64,000 nucleotides of DNA from contig NZ_QWGL01000002.1 of the NCBI RefSeq assembly GCF_003435375.1, positions 62,001 through 126,000 on the forward strand, in the 5' to 3' direction. The notes beneath the pieces are model-generated. The model saw nothing but the letters and a program-made list of their open reading frames with translations, did not search any database and was not told the DNA's origin. This document shows positions 27,432 to 36,851 of the stretch, piece after piece (position 1 is the stretch's first letter; each line of letters opens with the position of its first letter). The position numbers were made by a program, and so were the translations under genes. The DNA comes from Clostridium sp. AM34-11AC. GTDB taxonomy: Bacteria > Bacillota > Clostridia > Lachnospirales > Lachnospiraceae.

Positions 27432-27484
27432 ATCTTTTTGTGTATTGTGATAAGAGATAAGAAAAGATCGATAAGGAGCAGGCT

Positions 27485-28390
27485 ATGGAACAGATGATTC
27501 CGGGATTTCTGGAAGAGATGTTGAAAAAACAGTATGGAGAGGAAGCTTTCGCGAAGATCCTCGCGGGATATCAGGCGAGACGCCCGGTGACACTCCGGGT
27601 CAATCCCTTAAAGGCGGACCGGAACACGGTAGAACAGGCACTTACCGGTGCAGGGATCGCGTTTAAAAATGTATCATGGTATGAGGATGCGATGATCATC
27701 GAGGACGCAAGGGAGCCGGAGATCCAGGAACTTCCGATCTATAAGGAAGGCGGAATCTATCTCCAGAGCCTTTCCTCCATGCTACCGCCGCTGTTTCTCG
27801 GCCCGAAGGCGGGAGAGTCTGTCCTCGATATGGCTGCCGCCCCGGGCGGAAAGACGACCCAGATGGCGGCGATGACGGGAAATCAGGCGCAGATCACGGC
27901 CTGCGAGAAGAATAAGGCGCGGTCGGAAAAGTTAAAATACAATCTGGAAAAGCAGGGGGCATCCGGAACCTACGTGATGGTGGAGGACGCAAGAAAGCTT
28001 GACGATTTCTTTTCCTTCGACCGGATCCTCTTAGACGCGCCCTGCAGCGGAAGCGGAACCGTAGAAGTGCGGGACGGTGTCTGCCGGACAAAAATCTCAA
28101 AGGAACTTGTGGAAAGATCCGCGAGAACCCAGGAAGAACTGTTAAAAAAAGCGCTGAAGCTCTTAAAATCCGGACATGAGATGGTCTACTCCACCTGCTC
28201 AATCTTAAAAGAGGAGAATGAAGGTCTCTTAAAGCGCGTGTTAAAGAGTTCAGGCGGAGAACTTGTGCCGATCGGGGAAGAGTGGACGAAGGAACTTCCG
28301 TTACTTCCGAATGCGATGCCGGGGACGCTCCTTGTGGGACCGAATGACCTCTTTGAGGGATTCTTTGTGGCGAAGATCAGAAAAAAATAG
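27485..28390 (+). CDS. RsmF/NOL1-NOP2-Sun type rRNA cytosine-C5 methyltransferase
   Basis: 301 residues. The SAM-binding motif DMAAAPGGKTTQMA, motif IV DAPCSGSGTVE with one catalytic Cys and motif VI STCSI with the second Cys are all present, the signature of RNA m5C methyltransferases. It lacks the C-terminal PUA-like extension of RsmF (about 450 residues), resembling the shorter core form. Substrate is probably 16S rRNA or tRNA. Confidence 0.92.
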   Translation: MEQMIPGFLEEMLKKQYGEEAFAKILAGYQARRPVTLRVNPLKADRNTVEQALTGAGIAFKNVSWYEDAMIIEDAREPEIQELPIYKEGGIYLQSLSSMLPPLFLGPKAGESVLDMAAAPGGKTTQMAAMTGNQAQITACEKNKARSEKLKYNLEKQGASGTYVMVEDARKLDDFFSFDRILLDAPCSGSGTVEVRDGVCRTKISKELVERSARTQEELLKKALKLLKSGHEMVYSTCSILKEENEGLLKRVLKSSGGELVPIGEEWTKELPLLPNAMPGTLLVGPNDLFEGFFVAKIRKK

Positions 28391-28418
28391 AGGCTCAGAG
28401 GAGAGCTTCTATTTTTTT
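28386..28418. terminator. Bidirectional terminator between methyltransferase and MATE genes
   Basis: AATAGAGGCTC at 28386-28396 pairs with GAGCTTCTATT at 28403-28413 (one G-U pair); T-run to 28418 and A-run on the other side, serving both convergent genes. Confidence 0.8.
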
Positions 28419-28438
28419 GCAAAAAACGCTTTAAGTTT

Positions 28439-29824
28439 TTATGCCGCCCTGTGGTTCTCAACCTCGATCCGTTTCAGCTCAGGCAAGACCGTGATCAGCA
28501 TCGTGAGAATGCAGGCGGTTCCGCCGATGACATTGGAAACCGGCTCGGCGAGGAATACGCCGTCGGTTCCCATATGCATGGCGTAGGGGAGAAAGTAGGT
28601 CAGCGGTACAACGATGAATACCTTGCGGAGCAGGGAGAAGAAGATCGCAAAGACCTTCTTGTTCAGGGATTTAAATACCGCCTGACCGATGTACTGGAGG
28701 TCCATAAAGATAAAAGCTGCAAAATACATGTTCAGCGCCGGAACTGCATCCTGGATTAGCGCCGTGTCCGAGCTGAAAATACGGATCAGCGTTTCCGGGA
28801 TGAGAATGATCATGCTCCACATGACGGCCGTGTAACCGAAAACGAGGAGACTCATGATCAGAATGGATTTCCGCACACGTCCCGGTCTGCGGGCACCGTA
28901 GTTGTAGCTCAGGATCGGGGAAGTTCCCTCTACCATGGCGTGGATCGGTGTCTCAACAAGCTGGCGCACACTGGAGATGATGGTCATGACGGAGATATAG
29001 ATATCACCGCCGGTGACGGAAAGAATATTGTTGCAGCAGATCGTCACGAGACTGTTTGTGAGCTGCATGATAAATCCGGCAGCGCCGAGGCTGAGGATAT
29101 TTTTCGCGTGCCCGGTACATTCCGGGATCTCATTCTTATGAAGGAACCGCAGCTTCAACTCGGATTTTTTCGTGAGGAAAAACACGACGAAGGCGGCGGA
29201 CAGGCACTGGGAGATCACGGTGGCGATAGCCGCGCCGCGGACACCGAGTCCGAGGGCAAAAATAAAGAGCGGATCAAGTACCAGATTCGTTCCGGCACCG
29301 ATCGCGACGGATAACATGCCGATGCTGGAGTAGCCCTGGGCGTTGATAAACGGGTTCATTCCGACCGCGATCATCGACGGCAGGGTTCCGATCAGATAGA
29401 GCATCATATACGGATAGGCGTAAACGATGGCCTCAGCGGAAGCGCCGAAGAGGATCAGGATCGGGCGGGCGAAGAGAAAGCCGACCGTCATCAGGATCAT
29501 AGCGCAGACACAGAGCATCGTAAAAGAAGTGTTCATAATACACCTTGCTGTGTCAGGGTCCTTCTTCCCGCGGAAGATCGAGAAGAGCGGCGCACCGCCG
29601 GTTCCAAAGAGATTGCTGAAGGCTGTGATGATGACAATGATCGGAAAACATAAGCCGACCGCGCCGAGAGCGGCTGTTCCGATTTCAGGGATCCGCGCGA
29701 TGTAGATGCGGTCCACGATATTATATAGAAGGTTTAAGATCTGGGCAACCAGCATGGGGAGCGCGGCTCCGAGTATATTGCCCGTTATGGTTCCGTTTTC
29801 AAAATCAATACGTTTCATATGCAT
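28439..29824 (-). CDS. MATE family efflux transporter
   Basis: 461 residues with about twelve membrane helices in two homologous halves. Typical MATE features include MLVAQILNLLYNIVDRIYIARIPEIG near the N-terminus and PILSYNYGARRPGRVR in the seventh-helix region. It exports cationic drugs or metabolites using a sodium or proton gradient. It is transcribed divergently from a LysR regulator that may control it. Confidence 0.93.
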   Translation of the reverse strand: MHMKRIDFENGTITGNILGAALPMLVAQILNLLYNIVDRIYIARIPEIGTAALGAVGLCFPIIVIITAFSNLFGTGGAPLFSIFRGKKDPDTARCIMNTSFTMLCVCAMILMTVGFLFARPILILFGASAEAIVYAYPYMMLYLIGTLPSMIAVGMNPFINAQGYSSIGMLSVAIGAGTNLVLDPLFIFALGLGVRGAAIATVISQCLSAAFVVFFLTKKSELKLRFLHKNEIPECTGHAKNILSLGAAGFIMQLTNSLVTICCNNILSVTGGDIYISVMTIISSVRQLVETPIHAMVEGTSPILSYNYGARRPGRVRKSILIMSLLVFGYTAVMWSMIILIPETLIRIFSSDTALIQDAVPALNMYFAAFIFMDLQYIGQAVFKSLNKKVFAIFFSLLRKVFIVVPLTYFLPYAMHMGTDGVFLAEPVSNVIGGTACILTMLITVLPELKRIEVENHRAA

Positions 29825-29876
29825 GATAGATTTCCTGTAACGATTTGATCCTTTCTAAATTTTTTCTTGCATTTCA

Positions 29877-29905
29877 AGTATAGCATCCCCTATAATATAT
29901 GTAAA
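29877..29905 (-). promoter_or_regulatory. Promoter of the MATE gene
   Basis: Minus-strand -35 TTTACA (29905-29900) and -10 TATACT (29882-29877) with a 17-bp spacer. The surrounding 29885-29950 is very AT-rich and probably also carries the LysR gene promoter and operator. Confidence 0.65.
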
Positions 29906-30059
29906 TTATTGTTTTTGTATAGAAATATAATAAATATTATATAATATAAGAAGATTCTTTACATTCAGACTATGATGTTTACGATCCGGGATCCAGATCC
30001 CACAATTCGCACTGTTGCGGGAGTGGAGGTCCGCAGATCGCCGGTCAGAAGGAGAGACT

Positions 30060-30905
30060 ATGGAGATCAGACAGTTAGAATACTTCCGGGCCATCGTTGA
30101 CGCCGGAACCATCAGTGGGGCGGCGAGGGAGCTTCATATGACACAGCCGCCGTTAAGCTACCAGATGAAAATGCTGGAGGAGGAACTTCAGGTGCCGCTT
30201 TTTATCCGCGGTATGAAGCATATCACACTGACGGAGGCGGGAAAAACGCTCTACGAACAGGCGGGAAAGATCCTGATGCTCTCGGAGGTAACGAAGCGGG
30301 AGGTCATAAAATCGAGTCAGGCGGCGACGATCCATATCGGAATGACTCCGTCCACCGTGTCCATGATGTCCCATTACCTGATGCGTTTTGCAAAAAGTCA
30401 TCCCAATATTCATTTTGATATCCACGAGGGATCCACATTCACTATGAGGGATCAGCTTGAGAACCGGATCCTCGACCTCACGACCCTGCGCACGCCAATT
30501 ACGTTAAGGGGCTGTGAGACGAAAACTCTGGCCGAGGAACGCCTTCTCGCCATGGCAGTTCCGGAGTTCCCTCTTTTAAAAGGACGCGCATCGCTGCATC
30601 TGCAGGAGCTCTCGGAACAGCCCCTGATCCTGTCCCACCGGTTTCAGAAATATATCGCCTCGAAGTTTGAGGAGGCGGGACTTGTCTGCGATATCTACCT
30701 TGCCTGTGAAGATGCAAGGACCGCGATCACGATGGCGGAACGGGGAATGGGGATCGCGATCCTGCCGACTTCGATGCTGGAACTTTCTGATAAGCTGAAA
30801 GCATGTGAGGTCAGTGATGCTGATTTTACAACAGAGGTTCTTCTCGCCTGGAGAAAAAGTCGGATTTCGTCGGAAATACAGGAATTTCTGGAATTTTGGA
30901 ATTGA
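30060..30905 (+). CDS. LysR family transcriptional regulator
   Basis: 281 residues from ATG 30060, with AAGGAG at 30049-30054. The N-terminal winged helix-turn-helix reads MEIRQLEYFRAIVDAGTIS...AARELHMTQPPLSYQ, the effector domain spans about 90-281. Being divergent to the MATE gene with an AT-rich shared region, it is probably the local regulator of that exporter (inference). The effector is unknown. Confidence 0.93.
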   Translation: MEIRQLEYFRAIVDAGTISGAARELHMTQPPLSYQMKMLEEELQVPLFIRGMKHITLTEAGKTLYEQAGKILMLSEVTKREVIKSSQAATIHIGMTPSTVSMMSHYLMRFAKSHPNIHFDIHEGSTFTMRDQLENRILDLTTLRTPITLRGCETKTLAEERLLAMAVPEFPLLKGRASLHLQELSEQPLILSHRFQKYIASKFEEAGLVCDIYLACEDARTAITMAERGMGIAILPTSMLELSDKLKACEVSDADFTTEVLLAWRKSRISSEIQEFLEFWN

Positions 30906-31080
30906 GAAATGTATTCGTGGAATGCATGAATCTTGCAAAATAATCTTGTAAGTAGCTTCTATAGGCAGATTATACGAGCAATTTTCTGAAATATGTGCCA
31001 TAATGAGAAATAATGAAAAGCTTCATATTATAAAACATGTCAGATACAGAGAGTCTGACAGAACAGGAGAGGAATCGTTC

Positions 31081-31659
31081 ATGAAGTATGATCTGGAACA
31101 TTATGGGCAATATTTAGCAGAATGCGAGAAAAGTAAAAATACGATCGAAAAGTATCTGAGAGATGTGCGGACTTTCCTGATATTTTCAGGAGAACGAGAG
31201 CTGAGCAAGGAGATCATCTTGGAGTATAAAAAACTCCTCATAGAAGAATATCGGACTTCCAGCGTAAATTCCATGCTGATCGCGGTGAATGGATATCTGA
31301 GCTGGATCGGCCGGGACGATCTCCGGGTGCGCGTGTGCAGAATGCAGAGACTGATCTTTCGAGAGGAGGAGCGGGAACTGACGCGCGAAGAGTGCCAGAG
31401 GCTTCTTATGACCGCGAACCGGGAGAATCGCGGGCGTCTGTTCTGCATCCTTCAGACCATCGCGGGAACGGGGATGCGGATCGGGGAATTAAAATATCTG
31501 ACAGCGGAGACTCTGGAGGAGCGAAAGATACGGATCGATTTTAAAGGAAAAGTGCGGATTATCCTGATTCCAAGGTCACTTCTGATCATCCTGAAGGACT
31601 ACTGCCGAAAGCACAAGATCAAGGAAGGAAGTATTTTCCGCTCAAGGAACGGAAGATAA
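31081..31659 (+). pseudogene. Truncated tyrosine recombinase/integrase
   Basis: 192 residues from ATG 31081, preceded by AGGAGAGG. The N-terminal SAM-like core-binding domain (1-85) is complete and the catalytic domain begins with TGMRIGEL carrying the first catalytic Arg and the beta-hairpin Lys region KGKVRIIL. The frame stops at SRNGR before the HxxR, His/Trp and Tyr nucleophile, about 100 residues short of the family length. It should be inactive in strand exchange. It marks the remains of a mobile element next to the AP2 pseudogene. Confidence 0.85.
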
Positions 31660-31719
31660 CTTTAGAAAGCATAAAAGTATACAGATTTCATGTAAGAACG
31701 ATGCATACTCTTTTAAGAC

Positions 31720-31765
31720 AAGCCGTTCATGACATAATACACATTATGTCATGAACGGCTTTTTT
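31720..31765 (+). terminator. Perfect 19-bp hairpin terminator
   Basis: AAGCCGTTCATGACATAAT at 31720-31738 pairs without mismatch to 31743-31761 around the loop ACAC, followed by TTTTT. It separates the broken integrase from the AP2 pseudogene. Confidence 0.85.
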
Positions 31766-31767
31766 GA

Positions 31768-32271
31768 ATGAAAAAATGTATGATCGGAGAACGATACGGA
31801 AGTCTTGTGGTAATTGAAAAAGTGAAGATTCCGGGAAAACTGAAAACCTATTGGCGGTGCCGGTGTGACTGCGGGAATACATGCACCTTGGAAGATTCTC
31901 ACCTGAAAAACGGACATACGAAGAGCTGTGGATGCAGAAGACGGATCCGACTCCAGGAAAAACGCCTCGATCCCACCGGATAGCGGTACGGCAGGCTTGT
32001 CGTTCTGGGACCGGCAGCGGGAACGGCAGAAAAAATGTGATGGCGCAGTGGAGCAAAGCGGATCGTCCGAAGGGGATCGCGCGGATCGTCCGGTCATCGC
32101 GGAGTATACAGAAGAGAAAACAACCGATGGAGAGCATCCATTGGCTTTCAGGGAAAGTCCTACAATCTTGGCAGCTTCGCAACCTATGAGGAGGCAGTTC
32201 AGGCGCGGCTGGACGCGGAAAAGCGGTTATATGATCCATTTTTAGCGAAATATCGCGAAGAAAATTCCTGA
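31768..32271 (+). pseudogene. AP2-domain mobile-element protein interrupted by two in-frame stops
   Basis: One reading frame encodes a Cys-rich module (YWRCRCDCG...HTKSCGC, residues 28-57), a repeat of the RYGxLVV motif, and at the end an AP2 domain (GVYRRENNRWRASIGFQGK, then NLGSFATYEEAVQARLDAE). The frame never shifts but has TAG at 31981 and TGA at 32038. The TAG replaces the Gln of the usual GQRYGRL motif by one base change (CAG to TAG). AP2 proteins of this type belong to phages and mobile elements as HNH/AP2 endonuclease-like or integrase partners. Confidence 0.75.
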
Positions 32272-32462
32272 GGACGCAGGGGGATCACAATACTGATAAA
32301 AACACTTCCAACCGCAGGAATACCGGGCAGCTTTGCTGCATAGAATGCAGTTTAGGGAGTGATTTTTATAAATTTTTAAGGAGCAAGGGGGAAAGGAGGA
32401 GCTTTGTGAGCATACAGAGGCAGAAGAATCCTGTGTGCAGCAATTGAAATATTGACTCACAG

Positions 32463-32488
32463 TAACTGTTCGACAGAGATACAGTTAC
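32463..32488 (+). repeat. Mini palindrome with repeat-family ends
   Basis: GTAACTGT (32462-32469) and ACAGTTAC (32481-32488) form an 8-bp inverted repeat identical to the termini of the family A elements but with an 11-base centre. It lies just upstream of the first surface-protein gene. Confidence 0.4.
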
Positions 32489-32520
32489 GATCCACGATTC
32501 AAAGAAGGAGGAAAAGAGAG

Positions 32521-33203
32521 ATGAAGAAGCGCGGAATGAAAAAACGTGTTATGGCAGCACTCATGACGGCCTGTATGGTCGTTGGGTCTGTGCCGGGAGT
32601 GTCGTTGGCGGATGTGTCGGGTGAACCATCTGGTACGCTGACACCGGCTGCAAAGAAACATAACTTTGATGGAACAGCGTCAACAGAAGCAGCCCCGGAT
32701 ATTGAGCTTAACAAGACAGCTGCATATAACGGAACATTTACTGAGAACGGTCAGACAGAACTTACAAAGACCTTTGAGGTTGGAACGAAACTCACGCTTG
32801 CGGATATTCCTGCATCCAAGGGTAAGAGCAGCAGTTACAGCGATCAGACCTGGGATAAATTCCCGGTTGGATATATTGTAGGAAAAGATGGAACGACCTT
32901 CACGATCACCTACAAGTGGAGATCAAGCGGCAGTGGCAGTGATTATGACTATAGCACCTCCACAAGAGGCAAAGCCACAAACGCAGCTGGTAAGTCCGGA
33001 CGTTGGATCTTAGAGGGCGGCGAGTTCACGGAGGATAACGGGACAACACAAGAGGACACATGTACACCGGCTGGCATGAGATCGACGGCAAGTGGTATTA
33101 CTTCAACACAGCATCCGACAAGGGAACACTTGGCGCAATACTTGCGAACACCACAACACCGGATGGATATCAGGTAGATGCAAATGGAGCATGGATCCGG
33201 TAA
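32521..33203 (+). pseudogene. Secreted surface protein with cell-wall-binding repeat, frameshifted
   Basis: ATG 32521 follows AAGGAGG at 32505-32511. A signal peptide (about residues 5-30) leads to a mature domain without known match up to about residue 180. From 33039 the coding continues in the -1 frame: MYTGWHEIDGKWYYFNT is a choline-binding-type repeat and the frame ends at TAA 33201-33203. In the original frame the C-terminus is nonsense. A single missing base near 33037-33053 explains it. It is the first gene of the pilus island; the broken end removes the wall-binding repeat unless it is a sequencing error. Confidence 0.65.
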
Positions 33204-33900
33204 TTCCGGCAGGAAACCTTCATGGCTCACCGGGCGCGGGATCCTCATAGCAGTCATGTTTCTTTTGGGACTGGGAATTTTTCTGTACCCGCATATCTGT
33301 GACTGGTACTATCAGTATCAGTTCAACAAGGCGATCGCGGCGTATGACCGGTTTCAGGGGATCGACTGCGAAGGAATGATCCAGGCGGCCAGAGAGTACA
33401 ATGAAAGACTTGCAAAGAAAGAGGAACAGTTTCTGGTTCCCGCAGAGGAACGGGAGGAGCTTGACCACCTTCTAGATCCATGGGAAACAGGGATGATGGG
33501 ATATGTGGACATTCCGAAGATCGGGGTCCACGTTCCCATTTACCACGGAACGGAAGAGCGGGCGCTTCAGTCGGGCGCCGGTTTCTGGTATGGGACAAGC
33601 CTGCCGGTGGGCGGTGAAAATACCCATTGTGTGCTGGCCGCCCATAACGGTCTTGTGAAGGCGAAACTGTTCACTGACCTGGACAAACTAGAAGTGGGAG
33701 ATCGGTTCACTCTGGATGTCTTAAACGAGACATTCACGTATGAGGTGGATCAGATCCTCGTAACACTTCCGGAAGAGACGGAAGAACTTTATGTCCAGAA
33801 CGGAAAAGACCTTGTGACGCTTTATACCTGTACTCCGTATGGGGTAAATACCCACAGGCTCCTTGTCCGCGGACACCGGGTAACAGAACCGGAAGAATGA
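33178..33900 (+). CDS. Class C sortase (pilus type)
   Basis: About 240 residues; the start at 33178 overlaps the end of the preceding frame, and 33184 is an alternative. One N-terminal membrane segment (about 18-40) is followed by the YNERL motif and the sortase barrel with MGYVDIPKIGVHVPIYHGT, catalytic His156 in AAHNGL, Cys218 in LYTCTPYG and the Arg of HRLLVRGHR. Class C enzymes join pilin subunits by transpeptidation at LPXTG-like sites. The three genes that follow encode VPSTGG or LPQTG substrates, so this is their polymerase. Confidence 0.92.
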   Translation: MQMEHGSGNSGRKPSWLTGRGILIAVMFLLGLGIFLYPHICDWYYQYQFNKAIAAYDRFQGIDCEGMIQAAREYNERLAKKEEQFLVPAEEREELDHLLDPWETGMMGYVDIPKIGVHVPIYHGTEERALQSGAGFWYGTSLPVGGENTHCVLAAHNGLVKAKLFTDLDKLEVGDRFTLDVLNETFTYEVDQILVTLPEETEELYVQNGKDLVTLYTCTPYGVNTHRLLVRGHRVTEPEE

Positions 33901-33976
33901 TGGAAAAAATGCGCCGGTTCACAAAAAGTGAAAACGGAGCTTTTTTCGACATAAATTGACATGGAGGGAATCGAAA

Positions 33977-35812
33977 ATGAAAAAGAAAATGAACAAGGTT
34001 TTAGTAGTCTGCACAGCGGCAGCAGCGATGACAGCATTTTCAGGAACCGCTTTTGGGGCAACTCTCGATCTGGAGTCAAAGACAGCGGTTGCTGACGCGA
34101 AGGATGGAGCCGGGGATATCCAGGAGGCCATAAATCAGATCTCGGGGAACGGAAATAAAGATGGGTGGACCATCAAAATAAAGTCTGGTACATATGACCG
34201 ATTTACAATTCCGGCAGATTTTAAGAACATCACGGTTGAGGGAGAGAAAAACAGCGTTATTCAGGTGATGAATGCGTCAGTGGCAGACAACCTTTCAGAT
34301 GCTGGCGGAATTAACGCGTTTGGCAGTAATATTACTTTAAAAGGACTTACAATTGATGCTGGAAATGTACCGGCTGAAGAGGGAAAGTTTACAGCAGCGG
34401 TTTCCAATCACAATGGCGCAGTAGGTGGAACTGGCTTTTCTCTTCATGTTGAAAACTGTACGATCAAGGGAACAGATTCACAATTTGCGGATGGTATTTT
34501 ATTTGACAGTCCGGGATTTGATGTGAAAAATTGTAAAATTTCAGGTTTTAAGCAGGCAGTTGAATTCTTTGGAGATAATTTTGTAGTTCCGGAATCTGGA
34601 AATATGGTCAGTGGGAATACGTTCCGTGACTGTAGCTTTGCTATTCATGGATATTTTGGCGGCGGCTCGGATGGCGGAGTGCTGAGTTTTAAGAATAATA
34701 AGGTAACCGGTACGGATGATCTGCGCGCCAAAGTAGTGATTCAGGATCAGAGTAATACAGGGGCTGTTCGCGCGGATATCTCTGGAAACACATTTGTGAA
34801 TGCACTTGTGGGACTTGTGAATCTGAGAGAAAACGGGAAAACGATCTCACCAGTATTGACCTCCAATGAGATGGGCGCAAACAGTTTTTATGTTGAGGCG
34901 GTGGAGCCGGGAACCATTGAATTTTATGCGACATATCATGCGCCGGAGAACAGCGAAGGCTGCTGGAGAGTGACAGGAATTGAAGATTTTGGCATTGATG
35001 CCGGATTAAATCCGGATGGATCCAAAGCAAAGATCGAGGAGTTGGTGGATGCAGCGAATGAAAGTGGATCCAGAACGTTGAGCATTACGGGAATTGATGA
35101 AAACAATCTGATCAAAACGTTCACTTATTTTAAAGATGGAATTTACTGGGACAGCGATAAGGAAAGTAAACCGTCGGTGGACAAAAAAGCGGATGGTCAG
35201 GACCGTATCGAGGCAGCAAGGCCAGGAGATGTTATTTCTTTTACACTGGAATCCAATCTGCCGCAGTCACTGTCAGCGCAGGTAAAAAGACGTACTCCAA
35301 ATGACGACAGACCAGATGATGACAGACCATATATTATAGAAAAGCAGTCTTATCAGCTGATATTCCATGATAAGATGAGCAGTAATCTTTCTCTTAATCA
35401 GGCTACATTGAAAGTCGAAATCATGAATAATGGAAAGCTTGTGGAACTGCCGGAGAAATATTACATGGTGCGTACAGATCTTGAAGGTGAGACTTTCCGG
35501 GTAACAGTAGGACTTGTGGCAGCGTTTAATGATGGTCAGATCTCGTATGATCAGCTGAAGAATGCGGCACAGATCGTCGTATCTTATGACGCAACGGTAA
35601 AAGACAGTGTTATCAATGGAGACAAGGTGGAGAACCGTGCATGGGTCAACGACAGCGAAGAGGATATCGTTGACGGCCCGGTCATCGATCCAGATGTTCC
35701 GTCCACCGGTGGAGTTGGAACAAAAGCCTTCACAGCAGCAGGAATCGCCCTGATGGGAGTTGCAGCAGGTGCTGTGATCGTGACAGGTAAGAAAAAGAAA
35801 GAAGAACAGTAA
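33977..35812 (+). CDS. Sortase-anchored adhesin with beta-helix domain
   Basis: 611 residues, ATG 33977 with GGAGG at 33963-33967. Signal peptide 1-30; a pectate-lyase-like right-handed beta-helix (about 35-330) with repeated short turns such as NITVEGEKN, NITLKGLTI and FDVKNCKISGF; then an isopeptide-type pilin domain (about 400-580, VDKKADGQDRI...ISFTLESNLP); then VPSTGG, a membrane helix and a KKKKEEQ tail. The beta-helix could bind or cut a polysaccharide; no catalytic residues can be assigned. It is larger than usual pilins, so it is likely the tip adhesin. Confidence 0.85.
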   Translation: MKKKMNKVLVVCTAAAAMTAFSGTAFGATLDLESKTAVADAKDGAGDIQEAINQISGNGNKDGWTIKIKSGTYDRFTIPADFKNITVEGEKNSVIQVMNASVADNLSDAGGINAFGSNITLKGLTIDAGNVPAEEGKFTAAVSNHNGAVGGTGFSLHVENCTIKGTDSQFADGILFDSPGFDVKNCKISGFKQAVEFFGDNFVVPESGNMVSGNTFRDCSFAIHGYFGGGSDGGVLSFKNNKVTGTDDLRAKVVIQDQSNTGAVRADISGNTFVNALVGLVNLRENGKTISPVLTSNEMGANSFYVEAVEPGTIEFYATYHAPENSEGCWRVTGIEDFGIDAGLNPDGSKAKIEELVDAANESGSRTLSITGIDENNLIKTFTYFKDGIYWDSDKESKPSVDKKADGQDRIEAARPGDVISFTLESNLPQSLSAQVKRRTPNDDRPDDDRPYIIEKQSYQLIFHDKMSSNLSLNQATLKVEIMNNGKLVELPEKYYMVRTDLEGETFRVTVGLVAAFNDGQISYDQLKNAAQIVVSYDATVKDSVINGDKVENRAWVNDSEEDIVDGPVIDPDVPSTGGVGTKAFTAAGIALMGVAAGAVIVTGKKKKEEQ

Positions 35813-35858
35813 TTCAGACTTTTCGGATTGTTGCTAGTTATGAGAACGAGGTAGAGAC

Positions 35859-36812
35859 ATGAAAAAATCATGGAAAAGTTTCATGACCGTCACCGCAGCC
35901 GCTGCTGCGATGACGGCTGCCATGGCATTTTCTTCGTTGGCGGCTGTGGCGAAGGTAGATGATGACCTTCCGGAAAACCGTCATATCGTATCGGTAGCCT
36001 CCGGCGGATATGAGACGGGATTCCAGATCAAGGCGGCTCATGGCGCGGACATCTACGAGACGACAAGTTATCCGATCGATAAAAAGGCAGACGGCGAGGA
36101 TGAGATCGGAACCGTAAGTCAGGGAAAGAAGATCGAGTTTACACTGAACTCCAGTCTTCCAAAGCTGCTTGCACGCTATGTTGTAACGGCATCTAACGCC
36201 TCACCGGCAAACTCCGCAAGGGAGATTCGCAAAGTCCGCGTACACAGTGCGTCCGGCGCGGGAACAGTCCGCGTACACAGCGCGTCCAGTGCGGAGACAG
36301 TCCGTGTGTACAGCGCGTCCGGTGCCCAGTTCCTTTTAGCAGATGAAAAATATGCGATCCCGGATTCTGTTGTGGAGACCATGGTCTTCCACGATGAGAT
36401 GAACCGGTATCTGAAGTTTATCGACGGTACGCTCCGTGTGACTGCGGGCAGGGATGGAAAAGAAGTTCCTTCCGGGTATTACACGGTAACAGCCAGTGGT
36501 TCCAACGCATTCCGGGTTGAGGTTGATCTTGTAAACCTCTTTAATACCGGAATCATCGATTATGAAGATCTGACGGGTGAAAATCCGATTACAGTGACCT
36601 ATGAAGCGATCGTGACAGACGACGCGATCCAGGGGGACGAGCTGTTTAACGAAGCCTGGATCAACGATGGAGAACATGATTCCGTGGAAGGTGATGTCCT
36701 TGATAAGAAGGTTCCGTCCACAGGCGGAACGGGACGGGGACTGTACACGGGTCTGGGACTCCTGTTTATGGTCACAGCGGCAGCAGCATGGAAGAGAAAA
36801 AGAAGCATATAG
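35859..36812 (+). CDS. Sortase-anchored pilin subunit with VPSTGG motif
   Basis: 317 residues: signal peptide (1-30), the same DKKADGEDEI...FTLNSSLPK module as in the adhesin upstream, a second isopeptide domain half, then VPSTGG, a hydrophobic segment and KRKRSI. Three 11-residue units (VRVHSASGAGT type) at about residues 126-158 interrupt the domain and are absent from the adhesin's version. It is probably the major pilin; Lys and Asn for internal isopeptide bonds are likely but not assigned. Confidence 0.85.
   Translation: MKKSWKSFMTVTAAAAAMTAAMAFSSLAAVAKVDDDLPENRHIVSVASGGYETGFQIKAAHGADIYETTSYPIDKKADGEDEIGTVSQGKKIEFTLNSSLPKLLARYVVTASNASPANSAREIRKVRVHSASGAGTVRVHSASSAETVRVYSASGAQFLLADEKYAIPDSVVETMVFHDEMNRYLKFIDGTLRVTAGRDGKEVPSGYYTVTASGSNAFRVEVDLVNLFNTGIIDYEDLTGENPITVTYEAIVTDDAIQGDELFNEAWINDGEHDSVEGDVLDKKVPSTGGTGRGLYTGLGLLFMVTAAAAWKRKRSI
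36234..36332 (+). repeat. Three 33-bp tandem repeats in the pilin gene
   Basis: Units start at 36234, 36267 and 36300 and each encodes VRV-SAS-A- (11 residues). Being a multiple of three the number can change without frameshift, which could vary the pilin surface. Confidence 0.85.
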
Positions 36813-36851
36813 ATCAGATACAGAAATCGATGTAGAAGGAAGGAATCCAAG

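Noticed and set aside
31768-32271. Stop-codon read-through producing a full AP2 protein
   Set aside because: Two different stops would both have to be suppressed and no recoding signal is visible; decay is more likely, though kept as a point to check.
33030-33060. Programmed -1 frameshift in the first pilus-island gene
   Set aside because: No slippery heptamer or following pseudoknot is visible; a missing base is simpler.
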